A stretch of DNA of 19,109 bases from Planococcaceae bacterium UBA3378 (GCA_002359075.1 DEQA01000143.1:1-19109); one strand, 5' to 3'; counted from the first letter of the stretch, positions 1 to 7,196 are shown. Notes: generated by a model from the sequence alone, not told the origin. A program made the numbers and translations.

Positions 1-366
1 GTAGTAGCTACAATGAACTTAAACGGTGACTACATTTCAGATGCATTAGCTGCACAAGTTGGTGGTATCGGTATCGCTCCAGGTGCTAACATCAACTACG
101 TAACTGGTCATGCAATCTTTGAAGCTACTCATGGTACAGCTCCAAAATATGCAGGTCAAGATAAAGTAAATCCATCTTCAGTTTTACTTTCAGGCGTATT
201 AATGCTTGAGCACCTTGGCTGGCAGGAAGCTGCTGATATGATCACTAAATCTGTAGAGAAAACAATCTCTTCTAAGTATGTAACTTATGACTTCGCTCGT
301 TTAATGGACGGCGCTACAGAAGTGAAATGTTCTGAGTTTGCTAACAAATTAATCGAAAATCTATAA
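1..366 (+). CDS. icd: Isocitrate dehydrogenase (NADP+), 3' part only
   Basis: The reading frame is open from base 1 and ends at TAA 364-366, so only the last 121 residues are present; the 5' part lies before the window. The enzyme oxidises and decarboxylates isocitrate to 2-oxoglutarate in the TCA cycle, giving NADPH. The visible part carries the ISDALAAQVGG segment and THGTAPKYAGQDKVNP, whose Lys-Tyr (KY) pair is the known NADP-specificity signature of bacterial ICDH. The C-terminus has the usual family end. In Bacillus the order is citZ-icd-mdh, and mdh follows here too, but a strong terminator and about 425 bases separate them, so mdh is probably transcribed on its own. Identity is very secure; nothing looks broken in the visible part. 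Confidence 0.96.
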   Translation, partial: VVATMNLNGDYISDALAAQVGGIGIAPGANINYVTGHAIFEATHGTAPKYAGQDKVNPSSVLLSGVLMLEHLGWQEAADMITKSVEKTISSKYVTYDFARLMDGATEVKCSEFANKLIENL

Positions 367-490
367 TTCTTTAATTTTCTATTGTAAATACATGTGAATT
401 TTCTCACAAATTACTTGTTTTTGGATAATTAATAGTAAAACAATCATAAAAACAATTTGTACAATAGGTAGAATTTTCTACGCCTTGTAC

Positions 491-528
491 AAAAAGAGGG
501 AAGAGACTCGTCTCTTCCCTCTTTTTTT
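491..528 (+). terminator. Rho-independent terminator of icd
   Basis: A perfect 16-bp stem (491-506 with 511-526) with a CTCG loop; the 3' arm runs into a T-tract. It lies 125 bases after the icd stop. The stem begins with an A-run facing the T-run, so it could also stop transcription from the other strand, but no opposing gene is seen. Confidence 0.95.
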
Positions 529-791
529 ATATAAAAATATGGAGAGAATACGTTCTGAATATTGAATCTATCAATTGAATCCTCTACACTAAATATAGAA
601 ATTGAATCTTATAATAGAAAATAAGAAAGCATAGCAAAATTTATGAAAATAATAATTCAACTGTCCAATCATGCGGCAGAATATAATGGTAGGAAACGGT
701 ACATAATACTGCCTGCAATTTCTTTTGATTGAGTAGAGTAAGAAACGGGAAGAGTGTAAAACCTAATTCTTAAATAAAGGAGCGTATTCGA
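529..791 (+). promoter_or_regulatory. mdh upstream region with three ATTGAATC repeats
   Basis: This is the second part of the 425-base gap between icd and mdh. ATTGAATC occurs three times, at 561-568, 574-581 and 601-608. A possible sigma-A promoter is TTGAAT (562-567), 17 bases, TACACT (585-590); a better -10 hexamer TATAAT (610-615) has no good -35. A weak hairpin GGCAG/CTGCC surrounds about 674-712. The ribosome site AAAGGAG (776-782) serves mdh. No gene is seen on either strand. The promoter choice is uncertain; that mdh needs its own promoter follows from the terminator at 491-528. Confidence 0.4.
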
Positions 792-1730
792 ATGACATTG
801 AAACGTAAAAAGATCTCTATAATCGGTGGAGGCTTCACTGGTGCCACAGCAGCATTTCTGGCAGCACAGAAAGAACTCGGTGATGTAGTGCTGGTGGATA
901 TACCGGCAGCGGAAAACCCAACGAAGGGGAAAGCTTTGGATATGTGGGAAGCAGCACCTGTCCAAGGATATGATGCGTATGTAAAAGGGACATCTGACTA
1001 TGCAGATACAGCTGATTCAGACGTAGTGATTATTACGGCCGGGGTTGCACGCAAGCCTGGAATGAGCCGGGATGACTTAGTGCAGATCAACCAGAAAGTA
1101 ATGGTTTCAGTATCTGAGCAAATTGCTAAATATTCACCGAATGCTGTCATCCTAGTACTGACAAACCCGGTTGATGCTATGACATATACAGTGTATAAGA
1201 CAACAGGGTTTCCTAAAAACCGTGTAATCGGTCAATCCGGTGTTCTTGATACAGCCCGATTCCGTGCATTCATCGCCGAAGAGCTGAATATTTCTGTTAA
1301 AGACATTACAGGCTTTGTATTAGGAGGGCATGGGGATACGATGGTTCCGTTAACCCGCTATTCCTTTGCAGGTGGTATTCCGTTAGAAACATTAATTTCT
1401 GCTGAGCGGTTAGAAGAAATTGTAGACCGTACACGTAACGGCGGTGCGGAAATCGTTAACCTGTTGGGGAATGGCTCTGCATACTACGCTCCTGCCGCTG
1501 CATTAATTGAAATGGCAGAAGCAATTTTGAAGGATCAAAAACGGATCCTGCCATCCATCGCCTATTTAGAAGGCGAATATGGATATAGTGATTTATATTT
1601 AGGTGTACCGACTTTATTAGGCGCAGATGGGATTGAAAAAATCTTTGAACTGGAGCTGACAGATAAGGAAAAATCGGCATTGGATGTTTCGGCAGAAGCG
1701 GTTCGCAATGTCATGAAGGTACTATCTTAA
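792..1730 (+). CDS. mdh: Malate dehydrogenase (NAD+), LDH-like type
   Basis: 312 residues, the normal length for the Bacillus-type enzyme that interconverts malate and oxaloacetate with NAD+ in the TCA cycle. The Rossmann glycine motif GGGFTG is at residues 12-17, and Asp36 at the end of strand beta-2 fits NAD preference. The substrate arginines are visible: Arg87 and Arg93 in the mobile loop ARKPGMSR, and Arg156. Arg rather than Gln in this loop is what separates malate from lactate dehydrogenases. The catalytic pair is Asp153 and His180 (GGHGDTMVP). The start ATG 792 has AAAGGAG nine bases upstream. It is a single-gene unit between two terminators, although in B. subtilis it is part of the citZ-icd-mdh cluster. 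Confidence 0.96.
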   Translation: MTLKRKKISIIGGGFTGATAAFLAAQKELGDVVLVDIPAAENPTKGKALDMWEAAPVQGYDAYVKGTSDYADTADSDVVIITAGVARKPGMSRDDLVQINQKVMVSVSEQIAKYSPNAVILVLTNPVDAMTYTVYKTTGFPKNRVIGQSGVLDTARFRAFIAEELNISVKDITGFVLGGHGDTMVPLTRYSFAGGIPLETLISAERLEEIVDRTRNGGAEIVNLLGNGSAYYAPAAALIEMAEAILKDQKRILPSIAYLEGEYGYSDLYLGVPTLLGADGIEKIFELELTDKEKSALDVSAEAVRNVMKVLS

Positions 1731-1748
1731 CTTGCAATAAATGAAAAG

Positions 1749-1797
1749 AGCTGTTTAACAGGCCGTCTTTAATGGGCTTTGTTAACGGCTTTTTTTG
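1749..1797 (+). terminator. Rho-independent terminator of mdh
   Basis: The arm AGCTGTTTAAC (from 1749) pairs with GTTAACGGCT (ending 1790), with a G-U pair and one bulge, and continues into the AGG/CTT region; a run of seven T follows from 1790. It starts 18 bases after the mdh stop. Confidence 0.85.
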
Positions 1798-1804
1798 TTA
1801 ACAC

Positions 1805-1836
1805 GATGGTCGCCATCTTTTTCTAAAAAAATGGCG
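1805..1836 (+). other. Two mutually exclusive small hairpins
   Basis: GATGG-TCG-CCATC (1805-1817) followed by five T looks like a second small terminator. CGCCAT (1811-1816) can instead pair with ATGGCG (1831-1836), extended by a T/A stem. The two structures share bases and cannot form together. They lie between the mdh terminator and the next promoter, so they may be only a backup terminator. Confidence 0.4.
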
Positions 1837-1853
1837 ATGTTTCATTTGGCTAA

Positions 1854-1882
1854 TTGTACTTTTGTCTAAAACTTGGTACTAT
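1854..1882 (+). promoter_or_regulatory. Putative sigma-A promoter for the MaoC-like gene
   Basis: TTGTAC (1854-1859) and TACTAT (1877-1882) are separated by exactly 17 bases. The expected start of transcription is near 1889, giving a leader of about 30 bases. The -35 match is modest. Because no clear terminator separates the MaoC-like gene from phoP, this promoter could also feed phoPR. Confidence 0.5.
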
Positions 1883-1901
1883 GAAAGTAATCTCAGTAAA
1901 T

Positions 1902-1908
1902 GAAGGGG
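1902..1908 (+). promoter_or_regulatory. Ribosome binding site before the MaoC-like gene, conflicting with frame
   Basis: GAAGGGG is placed seven bases before ATG 1916, an ideal distance, but that ATG opens a frame that stops after 13 codons. The long frame begins at TTG 1920, eleven bases from the site. A run of nine A (1927-1935) lies just inside; one A fewer would join ATG 1916 to the long frame. Confidence 0.6.
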
Positions 1909-1919
1909 TTGCATAATGT

Positions 1920-2354
1920 TTGCTGCAAAAAAAAAGCAGGTTAGGGAAAAAGATTGATGAAATATTGGTTGGAGAGAAATTGCATTTGACAGAAACCATT
2001 GAGGATAAAGATCTTCTTTTGTATTTAGGGCTGACAAATGATAGCAACCCGCTTTATATTCAGCATGAGTATGCTGCGGAAACACCATTTAAAGCACCGA
2101 TTGTACCGCCGATCATGTTGAATGGTATTATTACCTCTGCCATTTCAAAGCATATGCCTGGACCGGGTTCACATATCGTAGAACAGCAGCTTTCTTTTGT
2201 AAAGCCGGCATACCATTATGAGACCATTGATTTTACCCTGCAGGTCAATGGGGTAGATGTTTCAAATCATATAGTGAATGTAGGGGTAAAAGCGTTTAAT
2301 AAAGATAAAGATCTTATTATTGAGGGTGTTGTGAAAGTCACTCCTCCATATTAA
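1920..2354 (+). CDS. MaoC-like hot-dog fold protein, possible acyl-CoA hydratase relative
   Basis: 144 residues from TTG 1920. The sequence fits a single MaoC-like (R-specific enoyl-CoA hydratase) hot-dog domain: the helix segment TNDSNPLYIQHEYA at 39-52, followed by PFKAPIVPPIMLNG, corresponds to the family pattern with Asp-x-Asn-Pro-x-His and a downstream Pro-Met-Leu stretch. The Asp (41), Asn (43) and Pro (44) are present, but the usual catalytic His is Tyr46, so hydratase activity is doubtful. The start is uncertain: ATG 1916 has the better ribosome site but is out of frame by one base across an A9 run. The gene lies 45 bases before phoP, probably in the same transcript. No specific substrate can be named; a fatty-acid role is only a family-level guess. 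Confidence 0.75.
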   Translation: MLQKKSRLGKKIDEILVGEKLHLTETIEDKDLLLYLGLTNDSNPLYIQHEYAAETPFKAPIVPPIMLNGIITSAISKHMPGPGSHIVEQQLSFVKPAYHYETIDFTLQVNGVDVSNHIVNVGVKAFNKDKDLIIEGVVKVTPPY

Positions 2355-2399
2355 AGGGTTTGAAATGGGGGTTTCAGATCATTATTGGAGGCATCGTAT

Positions 2400-3110
2400 A
2401 TGGCAAAAACAATTTTAGTAGTGGAAGATGAAGTTTCGATTGCAACATTGTTAAAATATAACTTGGAACAGGCGGGTTTTCGTGTACTGCTTGCGCATGA
2501 TGGAAAAGTCGGGCTGCAAATGGCGATGAAAGAATCGCCGGATTTAATAATTCTTGACGTGATGCTTCCTACATTAGATGGGATGGAAGTATGCAAGGAG
2601 CTGCGCAGCGAAAGAAAAAATATACCGATCATTATGTTGACAGCAAGAGATGATGAATTTGATAAGGTGCTGGGGCTGGAGCTTGGTGCAGATGATTATA
2701 TGACGAAGCCTTTTAGCCCTCGTGAAGTTATAGCACGCGTGAAGGCCGTTCTGCGCAGATTTACACCTTCTCCATTGGAAGAAGAGACGGAAAAATCAGA
2801 AGTCTTCTATGAGTATGGACAGCTAAAGGTATATCCCGACCGATTTGAGGCTTTCCTAGGTGAGGAATCGCTTGAATTTACGCCAAAGGAATTTGAGCTA
2901 CTTGTGTACCTATTGGAAAATAAGAATCGTGTGTTGACACGGGACCAGCTGCTCAGTGCGGTATGGAATTATGATTTTGCCGGAGATACTCGCATTGTAG
3001 ATGTGCATATCAGTCATCTACGGGAGAAAATTGAGGAAAATAGTAGAAAGCCGGTCTTCATTAAAACAATACGGGGGCTGGGCTATAAATTTGAGGAGCC
3101 AAAAAAATGA
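2400..3110 (+). CDS. phoP: Response regulator, OmpR/PhoB family (PhoP)
   Basis: 236 residues from ATG 2400; GGAGG at 2387-2391 sits eight bases upstream. An earlier in-frame TTG at 2385 overlaps the ribosome site and is rejected. The receiver domain (about 3-118) has the acidic pair Glu9/Asp10, the phosphorylated Asp53, Thr81 and Lys103. The C-terminal winged-helix DNA-binding domain (about 132-230) has the family pattern LEFTPKEFELLVYLLENKNRVLTRDQLL and the RIVDVHISHLREKI recognition region. It shares a four-base ATGA overlap with phoR, so the pair is translationally coupled. The phosphate-starvation role is assigned from synteny: in B. subtilis phoPR lies between mdh and polA, as here. Confidence 0.93.
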   Translation: MAKTILVVEDEVSIATLLKYNLEQAGFRVLLAHDGKVGLQMAMKESPDLIILDVMLPTLDGMEVCKELRSERKNIPIIMLTARDDEFDKVLGLELGADDYMTKPFSPREVIARVKAVLRRFTPSPLEEETEKSEVFYEYGQLKVYPDRFEAFLGEESLEFTPKEFELLVYLLENKNRVLTRDQLLSAVWNYDFAGDTRIVDVHISHLREKIEENSRKPVFIKTIRGLGYKFEEPKK

Positions 3111-4651
3111 AAAAATCGATGAGCAATGGCTTGTTTTTTTCATTTGTTTGTTTAGTAGGTATCATTTTAGCTGTCCTAGGCTTTGCAATAGGTCAGCTTT
3201 TTCCTTTTTACGCCGAATCCTATATTAATGAAAATACCGAACAGGCCCAACAAAGAATGATGGACGTCATTGAAGAGCAAGGAATTGATGTTTCCTATTC
3301 CCAGGAGCAGGCGCTATTAGAAACATATGGATTGCAAATTGAAGATGATTTTATTATGGAAATAAAGGCAAGGCTGGCGGTCGTATTATTATTTATACTA
3401 GCCGTCTCGTTTTTATTGATTAGTATTGTGACAAAAAAGATGATTCAAAATTTTGTGGAGCCTATTGAAAATGTCACAAGGACGGCACATGAACTTGCTG
3501 CCGGCAATTACCGGGCGAGAGCCTTTGCCAATGGGCCGAAAACGGTAGTAGAGCTTCGAAACTCCATCAATATATTAGCCCGGAACTTACAGGATATTAC
3601 GAAAATACGCGAGATAGAGGAAGAGCGTTTAAAAACATTGATCGAAAATATGGGAAGTGCGCTGCTCATGATTGACCGCGGTGGGCACGTATCGATTGTC
3701 AATAAAGTATTTTTAGAGCGATTTGGCTATCGATATGAGGAGGTGCAGGAAAAGAGTTTCCTGTCTCTTAATTTACCGGCTGAGCTGGAAGCGTTTATTG
3801 ATCATGTATTTATGACAGAGATGCCATACCGCAAGCAGCTTGAAATGGAAGTGCAGCAGGGGATTACGTATAAGCTTGCATACGGCGCCCCGGTAGTGGG
3901 TGACCACGGCCGCTGGTTAGGCGTTGTTATTGTCATGCATGATGTATCGGAGCTTGTACGTCTGGAGCAGATTCGCAAAGACTTCGTAGCGAACGTTTCG
4001 CATGAATTAAGAACACCGATTACTTCCATCAAGGGCTTTTCGGAAACCTTGCTGGACGGGGCTTATAAGGATGAAGGAATGGCATTGTCCTTTTTGGAAA
4101 TCATTCATCAGGAGAGCAATCGGCTGCAGATGCTCATTCAGGATTTATTGGAGCTTTCAAAAATTGAACAGCATGGCTTTTCTGTTGATATCATTCCGAC
4201 TTCGTTGCAGGAAGTGCTTGTCAGGGCAGCAGATTTAACAGCTCAACGCTTAGAAGAGAAAAATATGCAATTCCAAATTGATTTTGTAAAAGAGGTAGTG
4301 GTGGAAGGGGATGCGAATCGCCTTATCCAGATTTTCACTAATCTCATCTTTAATGCCATTATGTATTCTTTTGAAGAAACAACTGTAACCATTAGATTGT
4401 TTGAAAAGGATAAATGGGGAGTAGTGGAAATTACTGATGAAGGAATTGGTATTAAAAAGAGTGAAATCCCTCGCGTATTTGAACGCTTTTACCGTGTGGA
4501 CCGCGCCCGCAGCCGGGATTCAGGCGGTACGGGGCTTGGCCTTGCAATTGTAAAACACTTAGTAGAGGCACATCACGGGAAAATACAGGTGGAGAGTGAG
4601 GTAGGGAAAGGAACAACAATGCGCGTAATGCTTCCGCTCCACCTATCTTAA
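3107..4651 (+). CDS. phoR: Sensor histidine kinase of the PhoR type
   Basis: 514 residues; the ATG overlaps the phoP stop. Transmembrane helix 1 is at about 9-33 and helix 2 at 89-109, leaving an outside loop of only about 55 residues. A HAMP linker (about 110-163) and a PAS domain (about 172-283) follow. The dimerisation domain carries FVANVSHELRTPITS with phospho-acceptor His299. The ATPase domain shows the N box (Asn412, Asn416), the G1 box DEGIGI (Asp444), the F box FERFYRVD and the G2 box GGTGLGLAIVKHL (473-485). All catalytic parts look intact. It should phosphorylate PhoP. The outside domain is shorter than the PDC-like domain I recall in B. subtilis PhoR, so signal detection may rely on the PAS domain or another protein. 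Confidence 0.92.
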   Translation: MKKSMSNGLFFSFVCLVGIILAVLGFAIGQLFPFYAESYINENTEQAQQRMMDVIEEQGIDVSYSQEQALLETYGLQIEDDFIMEIKARLAVVLLFILAVSFLLISIVTKKMIQNFVEPIENVTRTAHELAAGNYRARAFANGPKTVVELRNSINILARNLQDITKIREIEEERLKTLIENMGSALLMIDRGGHVSIVNKVFLERFGYRYEEVQEKSFLSLNLPAELEAFIDHVFMTEMPYRKQLEMEVQQGITYKLAYGAPVVGDHGRWLGVVIVMHDVSELVRLEQIRKDFVANVSHELRTPITSIKGFSETLLDGAYKDEGMALSFLEIIHQESNRLQMLIQDLLELSKIEQHGFSVDIIPTSLQEVLVRAADLTAQRLEEKNMQFQIDFVKEVVVEGDANRLIQIFTNLIFNAIMYSFEETTVTIRLFEKDKWGVVEITDEGIGIKKSEIPRVFERFYRVDRARSRDSGGTGLGLAIVKHLVEAHHGKIQVESEVGKGTTMRVMLPLHLS

Positions 4652-4802
4652 CAAGAAATTTACAATACCGAAATGCTAGATTAAAAGAGAGGGTTTATAG
4701 TAATGATTAGAAACCCCCATGTTTCGAATAAAAATGAGTCCTATAAGTAAGCAGGGCTTTTCCCTTACCCCCTAAAAACATATTATATTTATGCTTTTTA
4801 CG

Positions 4803-4846
4803 ACAGAGCCATTCAGAGATTTTTTCTGAATGGCTCTGTTATTTTT
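4803..4846 (+). terminator. Rho-independent terminator of the phoPR unit
   Basis: A perfect 15-bp stem (4803-4817 with 4825-4839) around a seven-base loop, followed by TATTTTT. It lies about 150 bases after the phoR stop and should end the phoPR transcript. Confidence 0.9.
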
Positions 4847-4952
4847 GTATATATTACTACGCTTGTAAGCCATGCATACATCCACTATCTACAAATGAAA
4901 GGTTGTAGAGGAACATTATATGTTTTATTTTGGTTCATCACCGTAACATGGG

Positions 4953-5130
4953 GTTGATTTCCGTTCTGGCTGGACGCTTTCTTCGGGGGCAAGGCTCCAA
5001 CTAAATGATTACGGGGATTACCCCGAAATCATTGGATTTTTAAGCGCGTGCTGATCTCCAAGGAGCCGCCACTCCAATCAACTCGTGATCATACTAGCTT
5101 GTCATCCTTATTAACTTATGGTGAAGGACC
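4953..5130. repeat. Intergenic inverted-repeat element, copy 1
   Basis: The core starts with GTTGATT (4953-4959) and ends with AATCAAC (5076-5082). Inside are GGCTCC (4993-4998) pairing with GGAGCC (5062-5067), and a hairpin AATGATT-A-CGGGG / CCCCG-A-AATCATT (5004-5033) with one A-A mismatch, so the element could fold into a branched structure. The right flank continues as repeat: 5071-5107 matches, in reverse complement, 34 of 37 bases at 19073-19109, and 5113-5130 matches 19053-19070. It codes for nothing obvious and has no transposase. It resembles GTTGATT-bounded intergenic repeats that I recall from other Bacillaceae; that link is from memory. Confidence 0.8.
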
Positions 5131-5155
5131 TTTATTTTTGATATTTTTGAATCTT

Positions 5156-5187
5156 TTGTAAGATATACCCGTATATGTACTATACAT
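5156..5187 (+). promoter_or_regulatory. Putative hflKC promoter with palindromes
   Basis: TTGTAA (5156-5161) and TACTAT (5178-5183) are 16 bases apart. Two palindromes overlap it: ATATAC-CC-GTATAT (5163-5176), in the spacer, and ATGTA-CTA-TACAT (5175-5187), covering the -10. Either could be an operator. The promoter lies just outside the right edge of the repeat element. Confidence 0.5.
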
Positions 5188-5208
5188 AAAAAAAGGGGAG
5201 GTTTTTTA

Positions 5209-6168
5209 ATGAGTGCAAAACGAACACTTATGTGGATTGGACTGACGCTTTTTGCTGCCTTGGCTATACTGGTTGTTACGACTTCCTGGTATACCGTCGA
5301 TGAATCGGAACAGGCCGTTGTTATTACTTTTGGCCAGGCCAATGATATTGTCAATGAATCAGGGCTGCATTTCAAACTGCCTTGGCCGATTCAAAAAGCA
5401 GAAGTCTTATCGAAGGAAACATATAGTTTAAAGTTTGGTTATGAAGAAAAAGAAGATGGATCGCTTAGCACAGTAGGCTCTGATGCTAAGATGATTACCG
5501 GGGATGAAAATATTGTTTTGACGGATCTAGTCGTACAGTGGCGCATTGTAGAGCCGAAAAAATACTTATTTAATTCCGAGGACCCGCAGGAAATTTTACA
5601 TAGTGCTACATCGAGTGCTATCCGCTCAGTCATCGGCAGCTCGACAATTGATGATGCTCTTACAGATGGAAAGGCTGATATCGAGTCGCATACACGAGAT
5701 TTACTTGTAGAACTGCTGAAAAAATATGATATTGGTATTAGCGTGCTTGGCGTGAAATTGCAGGATGTAGAGCTGCCGAATAAAGAAGTGCGGGCAGCCT
5801 TTACAGCAGTAACAGATGCGCGTGAGACAAAGAGCACAAAGATGAATGAGGCCGAAAAATACCAAAACCAAAAGGAAAGTGAAGCAAAAGGAGAAAAGGA
5901 AGCCATTATTTCTCGTGCAGAAGGTGAGAAAACAGCGCGTATTGAACAGGCGAGAGGAGAAGTAGCTGTCTTTGATAAGCTTTATGAACAATACAAAGGG
6001 AATCAGGCGATTACCCGCGACCGTCTTGTTATTGAAACGCTCGAGGCTGTACTGCCAAATGCCCAAATTTATATTATGAATGATGATGGGGAGACGCTGA
6101 AATACTTACCGATCCAGCCGGCCCAGTCACAGCCGAAGACAGAAGGGAGCGGTAGTGATGAGCAATAA
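5209..6168 (+). CDS. hflK: HflK, SPFH-domain modulator of FtsH protease
   Basis: 319 residues. One membrane helix (about 8-25) is followed directly by the SPFH/band-7 domain (about 30-210). Segments typical of HflK are SGLHFKLPWP, MITGDENIVLTDLVVQWRI, YLFNSEDPQEILHSATSSAIRSVIG and VELPNKEVRAAFTAVTDARE. A charged, Ala/Glu-rich coiled-coil stretch follows (about 210-265). HflK and HflC form a large membrane-bound ring around the FtsH AAA protease and modulate its turnover of membrane proteins. The SD sequence AGGGGAGG is seven bases before ATG 5209. It overlaps hflC by eleven bases, so the two are co-translated. E. coli HflK has a long N-terminal extension before its helix; this one has none. 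Confidence 0.9.
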   Translation: MSAKRTLMWIGLTLFAALAILVVTTSWYTVDESEQAVVITFGQANDIVNESGLHFKLPWPIQKAEVLSKETYSLKFGYEEKEDGSLSTVGSDAKMITGDENIVLTDLVVQWRIVEPKKYLFNSEDPQEILHSATSSAIRSVIGSSTIDDALTDGKADIESHTRDLLVELLKKYDIGISVLGVKLQDVELPNKEVRAAFTAVTDARETKSTKMNEAEKYQNQKESEAKGEKEAIISRAEGEKTARIEQARGEVAVFDKLYEQYKGNQAITRDRLVIETLEAVLPNAQIYIMNDDGETLKYLPIQPAQSQPKTEGSGSDEQ

Positions 6169-7186
6169 AAATCTTGATGAATTTGTCCGAAATCTGTTCG
6201 GAAGCAAAAATCAACAAAAGGTTAACGGAGGGAAGGGGACACAGAGGCAAAATTCCCAGCCAACTGATCCGCAGGTTGTGCCAAAATCAAAAAAACCGAA
6301 AAATGTAAAACAGCTGACTACCTCTATCGTGACAGGAGCAGTAGTGCTGGCGATCCTTCTTATTGCGATGATGAATGTGTATGTCGTTAAGGAGAATGAA
6401 TACAAAGTTGTCCGCCAGTTTGGGGAGGTTGTCAAATACCAGAAGACACCAGGCATTCATATGAAAATCCCCTTTATTCAGCGCATTGAAACATTGCCGA
6501 AAAATTTAATGACCTATGATATGACAGAAGAAGAGATCAATACAAAAGATAAAAAGCGCATCATTATTGATAATTATGCTGTTTGGCGTGTTGTAGATCC
6601 AAAGGCATTGATTTCAAACGCCCGTACATTACCGAATGCAGAGCGCCGTATGGAGGAGTTTATTTACTCCATTTTACGTACTAAGCTGGGTCAGTTGGAC
6701 TATGAAGCGATCATTAATGATGAAAATCCATCGCGTGGTTCTATTAATGATGAGGTCACAGAGCAAGTAAATGAGCTGCTGAAAAATGATAATTATGGAA
6801 TAGAAGTTGTGGATGTACGGATCCGTCGTACCGACCTGCCGGCTGAAAATGAGCAGTCGGTGTATACAAGGATGATTTCCGAGCGTGAGTCGATCGCTCA
6901 GCGTTATTTATCTGAAGGGGACGCTGAAAAGAACCGAATTATGGCGCAGACAGATCAAGAGGTACAATCACTGCTGGCAACAGCAAAAAAGAATGCTGCA
7001 CTTATTACAGCAGAGGGAGAATCAGAGGCAGCCAAAATATACAACCAAGCATTTGCAAAAGACCCGGAATTTTATTCATTATACAGGACGTTAGAATCTT
7101 ATAAAAAGACGATTGGAGAGGATACGGTCATTATTCTTCCGTCAGACTCACCTTATGCCCGTCTTCTTTCTGGCTATATGGAATAA
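6158..7186 (+). CDS. hflC: HflC, SPFH-domain partner of HflK
   Basis: 342 residues from ATG 6158, with AAGGGAG (6143-6149) eight bases upstream; GTG 6155 is too close to that site. The first 50 or so residues are hydrophilic and rich in Lys, Gln and Asn. A membrane helix follows (about 55-75) and then the SPFH domain. HflC family signatures are YVVKENEYKVVRQFGEVV, PGIHMKIPFIQRIETL, DNYAVWRVVDPKA, VVDVRIRRTDLPAENEQSVYTRM and the C-terminal AKDPEFYSLYRTLESY. The coiled-coil region contains the usual ITAEGESEAAKIYNQAF. The N-terminal extension is unusual: in E. coli it is HflK, not HflC, that carries one. It begins inside the end of hflK and is followed by a terminator. Confidence 0.9.
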   Translation: MSNKNLDEFVRNLFGSKNQQKVNGGKGTQRQNSQPTDPQVVPKSKKPKNVKQLTTSIVTGAVVLAILLIAMMNVYVVKENEYKVVRQFGEVVKYQKTPGIHMKIPFIQRIETLPKNLMTYDMTEEEINTKDKKRIIIDNYAVWRVVDPKALISNARTLPNAERRMEEFIYSILRTKLGQLDYEAIINDENPSRGSINDEVTEQVNELLKNDNYGIEVVDVRIRRTDLPAENEQSVYTRMISERESIAQRYLSEGDAEKNRIMAQTDQEVQSLLATAKKNAALITAEGESEAAKIYNQAFAKDPEFYSLYRTLESYKKTIGEDTVIILPSDSPYARLLSGYME

Positions 7187-7196
7187 AAAAGAACAT

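Larger units (their letters stand above)
4652..5208 (+). other. Intergenic region phoR-hflK
   Basis: 557 bases without a convincing gene. It holds a terminator (4803-4846), an inverted-repeat element (about 4953-5130) and the hflK promoter (5156-5183), each listed separately. A 15-codon frame (ATG 4703 to TAA 4750) follows an AGAGAGG sequence, but nothing else supports it as a gene. Confidence 0.7.

Noticed and set aside
690..712. A cre-like (CcpA) sequence around GGAAACGGTACA before mdh
   Set aside because: It misses several fixed positions of TGWAANCGNTNWCA, including the right half.
669..965. A 98-codon reverse frame across the mdh start
   Set aside because: It overlaps the well-supported mdh gene, is Cys-rich, and has no signal for expression.
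2385..2399. TTG start giving PhoP five extra residues
   Set aside because: That TTG overlaps the GGAGG ribosome site; ATG 2400 is at the right distance and gives the normal family start.
4703..4750. A 15-codon frame after phoR with an AGAGAGG sequence in front
   Set aside because: Too short and without any further support; no known peptide recognised.
6155..6157. GTG start of hflC
   Set aside because: Only five bases from AAGGGAG, while ATG 6158 directly after it is better placed.
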